Assembly (NCBI GenBank): GCA_049997955.1
Contig: JAEBDY010000005.1
Location: 62,001 to 126,000, forward strand
DNA from: Umezawaea sp049997955
Lineage (GTDB): Bacteria; Actinomycetota; Actinomycetes; Mycobacteriales; Pseudonocardiaceae
Length of the DNA: 64,000 nucleotides
Direction: 5' to 3'
Made by a program: the position numbers and the translations under genes. Each line of letters begins with the position of its first letter. Within the stretch, counting starts at the first letter, position 1. Under the pieces are notes generated by a model that made no database searches, was not told the origin of the DNA, and was given only the letters and a program-made list of their open reading frames with translations. Shown piece after piece: positions 17,398-26,293 of the stretch.

Positions 17398-18660
17398 GTG
17401 ACCACTTTTTCGGCCCCCAAGGGCGTTCCCGACTACTTCCCGCCGACGTCTGCGTCGTTCCTGGCGGTCCGCGAGGCGCTGGCCGAGCCCGCGCGCCTCG
17501 CGGGCTACGGCTACGTCGAATTGCCGGTCTTCGAGGAGACGGCGCTGTTCGCCCGAGGCGTCGGCGAGTCCACCGACGTGGTGAGCAAGGAGATGTACTC
17601 CTTCGCCGACCGCGGCGACCGGTCCGTGACGCTGCGCCCCGAGGGCACGGCGGGCGTGATGCGGGCCGTGATCGAACACGGCCTCGACCGCGGCCAGCTG
17701 CCCGCGAAGCTGTGGTACGCCGGACCGTTCTTCCGCTACGAGCGCCCGCAGGCCGGTCGCTACCGGCAGCTCCAGCAGGTCGGCGTCGAGGCGATCGGCG
17801 TCGACGACCCGGCGCTGGACGCCGAGGTGATCGCCGTCGCCGACGCGGGCTTCCGGTCCCTGGGGTTGACGGGTTACCGGCTCGACATCACGTCGCTCGG
17901 CGACAGCTCGGACCGCCCGCAGTACCGGGAGAAGCTCCAGGAGTTCCTCGCGAAGCTGCCGCTGGACGAGGCGACCCGCGTGCGCGCGGAGCTGAACCCG
18001 TTGCGGGTGCTGGACGACAAGCGCGCCGAGGTGCGCGCGCTGATGGACGACGCGCCGCTGATGCTCGACCACCTCGCGCCCGCGTCGCGCGAGCACTACG
18101 AGGCGGTCAAGGGCTACCTCAACGACCTGGGCGTGAAGTTCACCGAGAACCCGCGGATGGTGCGCGGCCTCGACTACTACACGAAGACCACGTTCGAGTT
18201 CGTGCACGACGGTCTCGGCTCGCAGTCCGGCATCGGTGGCGGCGGTCGCTACGACGGGCTGATGGAGCAGCTGGGCGGGCAGCCGCTGTCGGGTGTCGGC
18301 TTCGGGCTCGGCGTCGACCGCACGCTGCTGGCGTGCCAGGCCGAGGGCATCACGCCCGGCGACATGACCCGGTGCGACGTCTACGGCGTGCCGCTCGGCG
18401 AGGCCGCGAAGTCGCGGCTGGTCGGGCTGTCCGGCGAACTGCGCGGGGCCGGGGTGCGGTTCGACCTCGCCTACGGCGGCCGGGGCATGAAGGGCGCGAT
18501 GAAGGCGGCGGACAAGTCCGGCGCCCGGTTCGCGCTCGTGCTGGGGGAACGCGACATCGAGGCGGGTGTCGCGCAGCTCAAGGAACTCGCGACCGGTGAC
18601 CAGCGCGCGGTGCCGCTGGCCGACGTGGTGAAGTCCGTGCGGGAAGCGCTCGGCCGGTGA
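17398..18660 (+). CDS. hisS: Histidine--tRNA ligase
   Basis: A 420-aa class II aminoacyl-tRNA synthetase. The N-terminal FSAPKGVPDYFP is typical. Motif 2 is YAGPFFRYERPQAGRYRQLQ, the HisRS-specific signatures are LDYYTKTTFEF and GGGGRYDGL, and motif 3 is GFGLGVDRTLL. A C-terminal anticodon-binding domain follows (VYGVPLGEAAKSRLVGL...). It attaches histidine to tRNA-His. GTG start directly after the MBL gene. The stop overlaps the next GTG by 4 nt. Confidence 0.97.
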   Translation: MTTFSAPKGVPDYFPPTSASFLAVREALAEPARLAGYGYVELPVFEETALFARGVGESTDVVSKEMYSFADRGDRSVTLRPEGTAGVMRAVIEHGLDRGQLPAKLWYAGPFFRYERPQAGRYRQLQQVGVEAIGVDDPALDAEVIAVADAGFRSLGLTGYRLDITSLGDSSDRPQYREKLQEFLAKLPLDEATRVRAELNPLRVLDDKRAEVRALMDDAPLMLDHLAPASREHYEAVKGYLNDLGVKFTENPRMVRGLDYYTKTTFEFVHDGLGSQSGIGGGGRYDGLMEQLGGQPLSGVGFGLGVDRTLLACQAEGITPGDMTRCDVYGVPLGEAAKSRLVGLSGELRGAGVRFDLAYGGRGMKGAMKAADKSGARFALVLGERDIEAGVAQLKELATGDQRAVPLADVVKSVREALGR

Positions 18661-19286
18661 CCGACGACGCCGAGCGGATCCCGCTCGACCTGCTCGACCC
18701 GGCCACGGTCCGCAAGCGGGCGCGGATGGTGGCCATCGGCGCGGTCATGGTGGCGGGTTTCTTCGGCGGCGTCGTCGGGCTCATCGCGGGCCGGGTGCCC
18801 GGCCTGGTCGCCGCCGCGATCGTCGCGGCGCCGCTGCTGCTGCTGGCGTGGAGCGAGGCCCGCCGCCGGGTCTGGTTGCAGGGTCAGGTGTTGTCGGTGC
18901 GGGCGTTCGGCACCCGTGCGGTCGACCTGCGGGCGGCGACCGAGCTGGACCTGCTCGTCACCGACGTCCGCGGCACCCGCACGGTGGGTCTGTTCGCGCG
19001 CGGCGGCAAGGCGATCAACCTGGCGCTGGCGATCTACGCGGGCACAGGTGGGCGTGAGCTCGGGGTGTTCCCGCTGCGCAGGCTGGCGGACGTCCTGGCC
19101 GGTCGGGGCGACCCGAACGGGCTGGTGTTCTCCGAGCTGCTGGTCGCCCAGCTGCGGGCCGAGGCGCAGGGCTTGGCGGCGGCCGACCGGCCGCTGTACC
19201 AGCTCGCCTCGCTCGCCCCCGGCGGTCGGCTCGCGCAGAAGCTGACCCCGGACGCGGTATCCCGGTTCGTCGCCTCGCTGGACTGA
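18657..19286 (+). CDS. Conserved small membrane protein downstream of hisS
   Basis: 209 aa with two N-terminal membrane helices (AIGAVMVAGFFGGVVGLIAG and LVAAAIVAAPLLLLAW). A soluble, probably cytoplasmic, alpha/beta-looking region follows (VLSVRAFGTRAVDLRAATELDLLVTD). I recognise no catalytic motif. The GTG start overlaps the hisS stop (GTGA), so it is translationally coupled to hisS and probably belongs to the MBL-hisS unit. The function is unknown. Confidence 0.85.
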   Translation: MTDDAERIPLDLLDPATVRKRARMVAIGAVMVAGFFGGVVGLIAGRVPGLVAAAIVAAPLLLLAWSEARRRVWLQGQVLSVRAFGTRAVDLRAATELDLLVTDVRGTRTVGLFARGGKAINLALAIYAGTGGRELGVFPLRRLADVLAGRGDPNGLVFSELLVAQLRAEAQGLAAADRPLYQLASLAPGGRLAQKLTPDAVSRFVASLD

Positions 19287-19863
19287 TCGACGTCGCCCGG
19301 CGCGGTGTCGACCACCGTGAACGGGCCGTTTCAGCCCAGCCACGCGTTCCTGGGAACGCCGGCGGGCTTGGCCCCGTGGCCTGCTGGCACCGCACACCGC
19401 TCATGACGGCGCGTGGTGAAGGGGCTCAAGGGCGACAGCGAGGCCAAGGCCGACGTGGCGGTCGTGGTCGCGGAGTGCACCGAGCTGCGCCGAGGCCGTC
19501 GGCCGGTTCCGGTGGCTCGGTCCCCACGCGGACGGCGAACCGTGGCGGCGTTTCCCGGACCCCGCGGAGTCGTTCCTCGTCCTGCGGACGTGTGCCTGGA
19601 GGCCCACGGCGTCCGCTCCCGCGTTCTGCTGGCATCGGCCGGCGCTGGTGACGGTCAACTGGTTAGGTGAAAACTGACCAGTTGACCGCTTTCTCGCATT
19701 CGAGCGGAGTGTCAACCGCCGTTCGGTAGATCATTCACATGGTTGCTGGTCTGCGGAAACTTCTTCTTGGCCTCGATGCTTGACCGGACGATTGGTCTAT
19801 GCCACCTTCTGGTGCAACAGATCTGGTCTTACCAATGGTCAACATCGCACCACGAGGTGACTG
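19287..19863. other. 577-bp gap upstream of dasA: possible decayed coding remnant plus das control region
   Basis: The first part (about 19413-19676) reads like protein in two frames that must be joined by a shift near 19490. The first frame starts VKGLKGDSEAKADVAVVV; the second reads FRWLGPHADGEPWRRF and later SFLVLRTCAWRPTAS up to a TGA. This may be a broken gene or chance. The last 120 bp carry TGGT/ACCA inverted-repeat half-sites (19793-19804, 19824-19834) and the dasA ribosome site GAGGTGA. No other gene is seen. Confidence 0.35.
19793..19834 (+). promoter_or_regulatory. DasR/GntR-type operator pair upstream of dasA
   Basis: Two inverted repeats, TGGTCTATGCCA (19793-19804) and TGGTCTTACCA (19824-19834), lie 30-71 bp before the dasA start. 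They resemble the DasR/HutC-type operator core (TGGTCTAGACCA in Streptomyces). They are placed to block transcription of the dasABC operon when amino-sugar signals are absent. Confidence 0.55.
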
Positions 19864-21120
19864 ATGAAGAGCCCCCGCCTGCTCGCCGCCGTTCTCGCGG
19901 TGGTGTTCGCCACCGCCGCCTGCGGTTCGTCCACGCCGTCATCCACATCGGACGGTCCGGTCACGCTGGACGTCTGGCTCATGAAGGACAGCGTCACCCC
20001 CGACTTCCTCCAGCGCTTCACCAGCGACTTCGAGGCCGAGAACGCGAACATCAAGCTCAACATCCAGATCCAGGAGTGGGGCGGCATCGGCCAGAAGGTC
20101 GTCGGCGCGCTGGCGAGCAACGACGCCCCCGACGTGATCGAGGTCGGCAACACCCAGGTCGCGCAGTACGCGGCCAGCGGCGGCGTGGTCGACCTCAGCT
20201 CGAAGGTCGACGAGCTGAACGGCGAGGACTGGATCCCCGGTCTGCGCGACCCCGGCGCGGTGGACGGCAAGCAGTTCGGCATCCCCTACTACGCCGCGAA
20301 CCGCGTGGTCATCTACAACAAGGACCTGTTCGCCGCGGCCGGGATCACCGCGCCGCCGAAGACCCGCGCCGAGTGGCTGGACGCCACCGCGAAGCTCAAC
20401 CAGGGCACGACCCAGGGCATCTACCTGCCCGGCCAGAACTGGTTCGTGCTGTCCGGGTTCCTGTGGGACGAGGGGGGAGACCTCGCCACCAAGGACGGCG
20501 ACAGGTGGAAGGGCGGCCTCGGCACGCCCGCGGGCACGGCGGCCGTGGACTTCTACCGGCAGCTCCAGGCACTGGGCCAGGGCCCGAAGGACTCCGACGA
20601 GGCCAAGCCGCAGCAGACCGACGTCTTCTCGAGGGGTGACGTCGCCCAGCTGATCGCGGTGCCCGGAGCGGCCGGGCTGATCACCAAGGCCAACCCGGCG
20701 CTGGAGGGCAAGCTCGGGTTCTTCCCGATCCCCGGCAAGACCGCCGACAAGCCCGGCGCGGTCTTCACCGGCGGCTCCGACCTGATCGTGCCGGAGTCGT
20801 CCGGCCACCAGGACCAGGCGTACACGATGATCAAGTCGCTGGCGGGCGAGAAGTGGCAGACCGAGTTGGCCAAGGCGATGAACTACGTGCCCAACCGCAC
20901 GAGCCTCGCCTCCGCGCTGGCGGAGAACCCCGGCGCGGCCGCGATGGCCGCGGGCGCGGTCAACGGCCGCGGCACGCCGCAGTCGCCGAACTGGGCGGCC
21001 GTGGAGGCCAAGAACCCGGTGAAGGACTTCCTCACCGCCGTGCTGACCGGTGGTGATCCCGCCGCGGAGGCCAAGAAGGCCGACGACGTGATCGCCACGG
21101 CGCTGAACTCCAGCAAGTAG
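19864..21120 (+). CDS. dasA: Chitobiose-type sugar-binding lipoprotein (DasA-like)
   Basis: A 418-aa extracellular solute-binding protein of the ABC sugar family. Its lipoprotein signal peptide ends in FATAACGSS (lipobox Cys at about residue 20). Several stretches look like Streptomyces DasA, the N,N'-diacetylchitobiose-binding protein: DVIEVGNTQVAQYAASGG, GIYLPGQNWF, GKTADKPGAVFTGGS and DPAAEAKKADD. This recognition is from memory. It captures chito-oligosaccharides outside the membrane for the two permeases that follow. A multiplex ATPase (MsiK) elsewhere would be needed, since no ATPase gene is present. The ribosome site is GAGGTGA. Confidence 0.85.
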   Translation: MKSPRLLAAVLAVVFATAACGSSTPSSTSDGPVTLDVWLMKDSVTPDFLQRFTSDFEAENANIKLNIQIQEWGGIGQKVVGALASNDAPDVIEVGNTQVAQYAASGGVVDLSSKVDELNGEDWIPGLRDPGAVDGKQFGIPYYAANRVVIYNKDLFAAAGITAPPKTRAEWLDATAKLNQGTTQGIYLPGQNWFVLSGFLWDEGGDLATKDGDRWKGGLGTPAGTAAVDFYRQLQALGQGPKDSDEAKPQQTDVFSRGDVAQLIAVPGAAGLITKANPALEGKLGFFPIPGKTADKPGAVFTGGSDLIVPESSGHQDQAYTMIKSLAGEKWQTELAKAMNYVPNRTSLASALAENPGAAAMAAGAVNGRGTPQSPNWAAVEAKNPVKDFLTAVLTGGDPAAEAKKADDVIATALNSSK

Positions 21121-21128
21121 GCCGAGAA

Positions 21129-22103
21129 GTGTCGACCGCGACGGCTCCTCCCGATTCGGGCCACCGGCCGACCGGCACCCCGGAACCGCCGCCGCCTCAG
21201 CGCCCGAGGCGGCGGCGCCGGGTGTCCGTCTGGCCCTACCTGCTCATCGCCCCGACGGTGCTCGGCTCCGCGTACCTGCTGCTGTACCCGCTGGTGCGCA
21301 ACCTGATCATCTCGGTGCAGCACTTCCGGCTCGGCGAGCTGATCCGCGGCGGCGCGGAGTTCGTCGGGCTGGACAACTACCGGGAAGCGCTGGCGGACCC
21401 GGTGTTCTGGGCCGTCGTCCGGCGCACGCTGCTGTTCACCACGATCAACGTCGTGCTCATCATGGTGCTGTCCACCCTGGTGGCGCTGCTGCTGTCCGCG
21501 CTCGGGAAGTGGTTGCGGCTGCTGGTGATGGGCTCCCTGGTGCTCACCTGGGCGACGCCGATCATCGCCGCCACCACGGTGTTCCAGTGGCTGTTCCAGT
21601 CCCGGCTCGGCGTGGTCAACTGGGTGCTCGTCCAACTCGGCTTCGAGCAGTTCCAGGACTACACCTGGTTCGCCGACGGCAGTTCGACGTTCGGCATCCT
21701 CGTCGCGCTCATCGTGTGGCAGTCGGTCCCGTTCGCCGCGCTGTCGCTGTACTCCGCGATGACGACAGTGCCGTCGGAGCTGTACGAGTCGGCGAAGATC
21801 GACGGCGCGGGCGCGTGGCGGCTGTTCACCTCCATCACCTTCCCCATCCTGCGCCCCATGTTCGGCCTGATCCTGTCGCTGGAGGTGATCTGGGTGTTCA
21901 AGTCGTTCGTCCAGATCTGGGCGATCAGCCAGGGCGGACCGGGCGACGCGACCACGACGCTGCCGGTGTACGCGTTCCAGATCGCCCAGTCGCTGAACAA
22001 GTACGACCTCGGCGCGGCCGTCTCCATGATCACGGTGCTGCTGCTGGTGGTCGTGCTGCTGGCCTACTTCCGGCAGATGTTCAAGCAGGAGGCGGAACTG
22101 TGA
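21129..22103 (+). CDS. dasB: ABC sugar permease (DasB-like)
   Basis: 324 aa. A Pro/Arg-rich cytoplasmic N-terminus is followed by six membrane helices (first: PYLLIAPTVLGSAYLLLYPLV). The conserved permease loop that docks the ATPase is ESAKIDGAGAWRLFTSITFP (EAA motif). MalF/LacF class. It starts with GTG 8 nt after dasA, and its stop overlaps the dasC start by 4 nt. With DasC it forms the membrane channel for chitobiose-type sugars. Confidence 0.88.
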   Translation: MSTATAPPDSGHRPTGTPEPPPPQRPRRRRRVSVWPYLLIAPTVLGSAYLLLYPLVRNLIISVQHFRLGELIRGGAEFVGLDNYREALADPVFWAVVRRTLLFTTINVVLIMVLSTLVALLLSALGKWLRLLVMGSLVLTWATPIIAATTVFQWLFQSRLGVVNWVLVQLGFEQFQDYTWFADGSSTFGILVALIVWQSVPFAALSLYSAMTTVPSELYESAKIDGAGAWRLFTSITFPILRPMFGLILSLEVIWVFKSFVQIWAISQGGPGDATTTLPVYAFQIAQSLNKYDLGAAVSMITVLLLVVVLLAYFRQMFKQEAEL

Positions 22104-22924
22104 AGTGGCGCAGGATCCCCCTCACGATCGCGGCGCTCGTCGTCTGCGTCGTCGCGGTGTTCCCGGTGTACTGGATGGTCCTCACGGCCTTCAAGCCCAC
22201 CAAGGACATCCAGGCGCCGACCCCGACGTTCTGGCCGACCACGGTCAGCTTCGACCACTTCGCCACGGCCGTCCAGGCGAGCGGGTTCTGGCTGTTCTGG
22301 CGCAACAGCCTCCTCGTGTCGTTCGGCGGCGTGCTGCTGGCGCTGGCCGTCGCGCTGCTGGCCGCGTTCGCGGTCGCCAGGATGAAGTGGAAGGGGAGGC
22401 GCGCGTTCATCCTGATGGTGTTCGTCGCGCAGATGACGCCGTGGGAAGCGCTGCTGATCCCCATGTACGTCATCGCCCGCGACACGGACATGCTGGACAA
22501 GCTGTCGATGCTGACGCTGATCTACTTCATGATCACGCTGCCGTTCACCATCGTCACCCTGCGCGGGTTCCTCGGCGCGATCCCGGTCGACCTGGAGGAG
22601 GCGGCGCTGGTCGACGGGTGCACGCGCTTCCAGGCGTTCCGCCGCATCGTCTTCCCGCTGCTGGCGCCGGGGCTGATGGCCACGTCGCTGTTCGGGTTCA
22701 TCACGGCGTGGAACGAGTTCGCCTTCGCCAACCTGCTGATCATCAAGAACCGCGACGACCGGACGCTGCCGGTGTGGCTGTCGTCGTTCAGCAACACCTT
22801 CGGCACCGACTGGGGCGCCACCATGGCCGCCTCCACGCTGTTCATGGTCCCCGTACTACTGGTCTTCCTCGCCCTTCAGGGGCGGGTCACGTCCGGCATC
22901 ACGGCCGGTGCGGTCAAAGGGTGA
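22100..22924 (+). CDS. dasC: ABC sugar permease (DasC-like)
   Basis: A 274-aa MalG-class permease with six membrane helices. The first is IPLTIAALVVCVVAVFPVYW. The EAA loop is EEAALVDGCTRFQAFRRIVF, and the conserved AWNEFAFANLL segment is near the C-terminus. The GTG start at 22100 lies inside the dasB stop (GTGA). An apparently longer open reading upstream in this frame overlaps dasB and is not real. It ends 11 bp before the GH20 gene. Confidence 0.88.
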   Translation: MKWRRIPLTIAALVVCVVAVFPVYWMVLTAFKPTKDIQAPTPTFWPTTVSFDHFATAVQASGFWLFWRNSLLVSFGGVLLALAVALLAAFAVARMKWKGRRAFILMVFVAQMTPWEALLIPMYVIARDTDMLDKLSMLTLIYFMITLPFTIVTLRGFLGAIPVDLEEAALVDGCTRFQAFRRIVFPLLAPGLMATSLFGFITAWNEFAFANLLIIKNRDDRTLPVWLSSFSNTFGTDWGATMAASTLFMVPVLLVFLALQGRVTSGITAGAVKG

Positions 22925-22935
22925 GGAGTGCAGGC

Positions 22936-24441
22936 GTGATCGTTCCCCCGCCGAGGCATCTGGTGCGGCTTCCCGGCAGTTTCACGGTGAGCGGCTCCAC
23001 CGCGGTCCGCACGGGACCGGGCGCCGCGCAGGCGGTCCACCTCCTGCGCGGCTACCTGCGGCCGTTCGGCGTCGCCCTGCCGCCCTCGCCGGACGGCGAG
23101 GTGGTGCTGGCGGTGAACCCCGCGCTGGCGCACCTGGGCGACGAGGGCTACGAGCTCCGCGTCGACCAGGACAACGTGCGGCTCCGCGCGGCCACCACCG
23201 CCGGTCTGCTGCACGGTGTCCAGTCGCTGCGCCAACTCCTGCCCGCGCACCCGGCGGGCCCGATCGCCCTGCCGTGCGTCGACGTCCAGGACGTCCCGGC
23301 CTTCCCGTGGCGCGGCGCGATGCTGGACGTGGCGCGGCACTTCATGCCCATCGCGTTCCTGCACCGCTTCGTGGACCTGCTGGCGCTGCACAAGCTCACG
23401 GTCCTGCACCTGCACCTCACCGACGACCAGGGCTGGCGCATGCCCGTCCCCGGCTACCCGAGGCTCACCGAGGTCGGCGGCTGGCGCACCGAGAGCATGA
23501 TCGGCCCGGCGGGCAGCACCAGGTTCGACGCCAGCCCGCACGGCGGCGCCTACACCACGGCCGAACTCCGCGGCCTGGTCGCCCACGCCGCCGAACGCGG
23601 CGTCACGGTCATGCCCGAGATCGAGATGCCCGGCCACGCCCGCGCCGCGCTCGCCGCCTACCCGCACCTCGGCAACTTCCCGGACCGCCACCTGCCGGTG
23701 TGGACCAGTTGGGGCGTCTCGGAGGAGGTGTTCGGCGTTCAGGAGTCCACAATGGACTTCTGCCGCGCGGTCCTCACCGAGGTCATGGACGTCTTCCCGT
23801 CCAGCCACATCCACATCGGCGGCGACGAGTGCCCCACCGCGGAGTGGGGCCGCAGCCCCCTGGCACTGGCCCGAGTCCGGTCCGAGGGCCTGTCCGGCCC
23901 GGACGCCCTGCACGGCTGGTTCCTCAGCGGCATCAGCAGGTTCCTGCTGGACAACGGCCGCACCCCGGTCTGCTGGGACGAGGGCGGCGGCGCCGCGAAC
24001 CTGCCCCCGGAAACCACGGTCATGGTGTGGCGCGACCCCGTCCACGGCCTGGAGGCGGCCCGCCACGGCCACCCCGTGATCATGACGCCGTGGCGCTCGA
24101 CGTACCTCGACTACCCGCAGACCGACGCCGCGGACGAACTCGCGGGCCAGCCGGCGGGCATCGTGACCCTGCGGGACGTCTACACCCAGGAACTGCCCCC
24201 ACCGGGCTGGTCCCCGGAGGAGTCGGCACTGGTCCTGGGCACCCAGGCGCAACTGTGGACCGAGTTCGTCCCCGACCCGTCGCACGCCGAGTACCTCGCG
24301 TTCCCACGGCTCTGCGCCCTGGCGGGCAGCGCCTGGTCCGGCGGCGGCGACTGGCCGGGCTTCCTCGACGACATGCGCCACCACGAGGCACGCCTGGCCG
24401 CGCTGTCGGTCCGCCACCGGCCGCTGGGGGCGACCGGCTGA
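22936..24441 (+). CDS. Beta-N-acetylhexosaminidase (GH20)
   Basis: 501 aa. It has an N-terminal GH20b-like domain, then the GH20 TIM barrel with FPWRGAMLDVARHF, HLHLTDDQGWR and the catalytic Asp-Glu pair in HIGGDECP. It releases GlcNAc from chito-oligosaccharides. There is no clear signal peptide, so it probably acts in the cytoplasm on sugar imported by DasABC. This arrangement matches the Streptomyces dasA-dasB-dasC-dasD cluster. GTG start after GAGGAGTGCAGGC. It ends immediately before the stop of the convergent kinase gene. Confidence 0.92.
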   Translation: MIVPPPRHLVRLPGSFTVSGSTAVRTGPGAAQAVHLLRGYLRPFGVALPPSPDGEVVLAVNPALAHLGDEGYELRVDQDNVRLRAATTAGLLHGVQSLRQLLPAHPAGPIALPCVDVQDVPAFPWRGAMLDVARHFMPIAFLHRFVDLLALHKLTVLHLHLTDDQGWRMPVPGYPRLTEVGGWRTESMIGPAGSTRFDASPHGGAYTTAELRGLVAHAAERGVTVMPEIEMPGHARAALAAYPHLGNFPDRHLPVWTSWGVSEEVFGVQESTMDFCRAVLTEVMDVFPSSHIHIGGDECPTAEWGRSPLALARVRSEGLSGPDALHGWFLSGISRFLLDNGRTPVCWDEGGGAANLPPETTVMVWRDPVHGLEAARHGHPVIMTPWRSTYLDYPQTDAADELAGQPAGIVTLRDVYTQELPPPGWSPEESALVLGTQAQLWTEFVPDPSHAEYLAFPRLCALAGSAWSGGGDWPGFLDDMRHHEARLAALSVRHRPLGATG

Positions 24442-25650
24442 TCAGCCGTCGTTCTTCTTGGTCGTGGTGGTCGACTTCTTGACCTGGCCGGGGGGTTCCT
24501 TGCTGTTCGTCCTGGTGGAGTCGGACTCGTCCTCGTCGCCGACCGGAGCGGTCGGCGTGGTGGTGCCGGTCGGGGCGGCCGAGTCGTCCGGCGTCGGTGC
24601 CCGGCCCGGAGCCGAGTCGCCCGACGTCGCGTTCTCCGACGCCGGGGTGCCGGGGGTCAGGTTCGCGGTGGACTCCGGATCGGCCGGGGAGGACTCCGCC
24701 GGGTAGTTCACCGGGACCTGCGCGGACGACGACGCGGCGGCTTCGCGTTCGGTGGGTGTGGACGTCGCCGGGTCTTGGCCGCCCAGGAGGACCCAAGCGC
24801 CGCCCACGAGACCCAGGGCCGCGGCCGCGGTGACGGCCAGGATCGCCTTGCGCGCCCTGGTGCTCCGGTCGGGCGGGATGGCGCGGAGGGCTTGCGCGCA
24901 CTGGAGGGCGGTCGGTCTGCGGCGCGGCGTGAGCGCGGTCATCCTGGTCAGCAGATGTGCCAGGTCCGCGGGCAGGTCGTCCGGCATGTCGGGCGGGCGG
25001 TGCAGGCGGGCGACCGCGGCCTCCACCTCCGAGCCCTCGTACTCGCGGTACCCGGTCAGGCATTCCAGCAGCACGAGGCCGAGCGCGTAGACGTCCACGG
25101 GGAAGCCGAGGTTCTTGCCCCGCACCTGCTCCGGCGCCAGGTAGGCCGCCGTGCCCATCATCTCGCCGGTGCTGGTCAGGCGCGTCGCCCCGGTCAGCCG
25201 CGCCAACCCGAAGTCGGCCAGGTAGGCGTGGCCGTCCGTGTCGAGCAGGATGTTCGACGGCTTGACGTCGCGGTGCACCACGTCGTGCGCGTGCACGTAG
25301 GCCAGCGCGTCGGCCAGCCGCGCGCCGAGCGACCGCACCTCCTCCGGCGACAGCGGGCCGTCCCCGATCCGGTTGTGCAGCGTCCGCCCCTCCACGAGCT
25401 GCAGCACCACGAACGGCGAGTCGCCGTCCGTGCCCGCGTCGTAGACCGAGACCAGACCGGGGTGCGACAACGCGGCCAGGGTCCTGACCTCGCTGTCGAA
25501 GCGGCGGACCGACACGGCGTCCAGGCTGGAGCGGAACAGCTTGACGGCGACGAACCGGCTCAGCCGGGTGTCCCAGGCGCGGTGCACGTCGCCCATGCCG
25601 CCGGTCCCGAGGATGCCGTCCAGCTGGTACCGGTCAGCCAGCAGTGACAC
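24442..25650 (-). CDS. Membrane Ser/Thr protein kinase (PknB-like, no PASTA)
   Basis: 402 aa from GTG at 25650 (ribosome site GGAGCAC). The Hanks-type kinase domain covers residues about 8-265. It has GTGGMGDVHRAWD (glycine loop), the catalytic Lys in VAVKLF, VHRDVKPSNILLD (catalytic loop), DFGLARL and GTAAYLAPEQ. One membrane helix follows (AILAVTAAAALGLVGGAWVLL, about 290). The roughly 90-residue external tail is low-complexity Ser/Thr/Pro-rich and ends in a Lys-rich stretch, without PASTA repeats. It is probably a signalling kinase in the cytoplasmic membrane; the signal and targets are unknown. Convergent with the GH20 gene. Confidence 0.9.
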   Translation of the reverse strand: MSLLADRYQLDGILGTGGMGDVHRAWDTRLSRFVAVKLFRSSLDAVSVRRFDSEVRTLAALSHPGLVSVYDAGTDGDSPFVVLQLVEGRTLHNRIGDGPLSPEEVRSLGARLADALAYVHAHDVVHRDVKPSNILLDTDGHAYLADFGLARLTGATRLTSTGEMMGTAAYLAPEQVRGKNLGFPVDVYALGLVLLECLTGYREYEGSEVEAAVARLHRPPDMPDDLPADLAHLLTRMTALTPRRRPTALQCAQALRAIPPDRSTRARKAILAVTAAAALGLVGGAWVLLGGQDPATSTPTEREAAASSSAQVPVNYPAESSPADPESTANLTPGTPASENATSGDSAPGRAPTPDDSAAPTGTTTPTAPVGDEDESDSTRTNSKEPPGQVKKSTTTTKKNDG

Positions 25651-25723
25651 GTGCTCCGCACCTCTCCGTCGCCTGGGTCGTGCCTTCCTAGGTGCCCGCT
25701 GGGGTGCCGCGCAAACCACGGAC

Positions 25724-26293
25724 TCAGGGGTGTTCGGGATCCCGAAGTCCGGCGTGGCGGCGTTCCACCGCGACCGCCGCCATCATGACGCAGCCGAGCA
25801 TGGGCACGACGAGCGGCAGCAGTTGCCAGGTAACCACGACGAGCACGCCCAGCGCCATGACGAGGAGCAGCGATCCGGTCGGGTCCGCCGCGGTGCGGCG
25901 AGCGGCCTCGCGCACGAGCACGGACCAGCGCTTCCGTGGCGACCAGTCCGCCGCGGCGCGCAGAACGACCACCGCGAGCCCCACGGCCGCCACCACGCAG
26001 ACGACGCCCACCACGCCGCCGCCGTGCAGCCCCGCGTGCCGCACGACGGCCACGTCCGCGGCCAGCACGCCGAACCCGGCGACCACGCCGATCGACGGAC
26101 CCAGGCCGCCGCGCGCCGCCGCGCGCACGCGGTCGAAGAAGGCGCGGACCGCCGTGGTCTCGCCGTCGACGTGCGCCTTGACGTGCGCGCAGCCCGCGGC
26201 GAGCGCGGGCAGCAGCGTGACCACCGGCAGCGCGGCGAGCAGCACCAGCACGCCCGCCGTCAGGCACTCCGCGAACAGCGGGAACCGCTTCAC
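25724..26293 (-). CDS. DUF624 (YesL-like) membrane protein
   Basis: 189 aa with about four membrane helices. The N-terminal LFAECLTAGVLVLLAALPVVTLLPALAAGCAHV fits the DUF624/YesL pattern (PVVTxxPAxAA). The GTG at 26293 overlaps the stop of the permease gene by 4 nt. In Bacillus, YesL sits in the rhamnogalacturonan (yes) operon with an ABC importer of this type. The context here is the same, so a role supporting pectin-oligosaccharide uptake is likely, but the biochemical function of the family is not established. Confidence 0.75.
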   Translation of the reverse strand: MKRFPLFAECLTAGVLVLLAALPVVTLLPALAAGCAHVKAHVDGETTAVRAFFDRVRAAARGGLGPSIGVVAGFGVLAADVAVVRHAGLHGGGVVGVVCVVAAVGLAVVVLRAAADWSPRKRWSVLVREAARRTAADPTGSLLLVMALGVLVVVTWQLLPLVVPMLGCVMMAAVAVERRHAGLRDPEHP

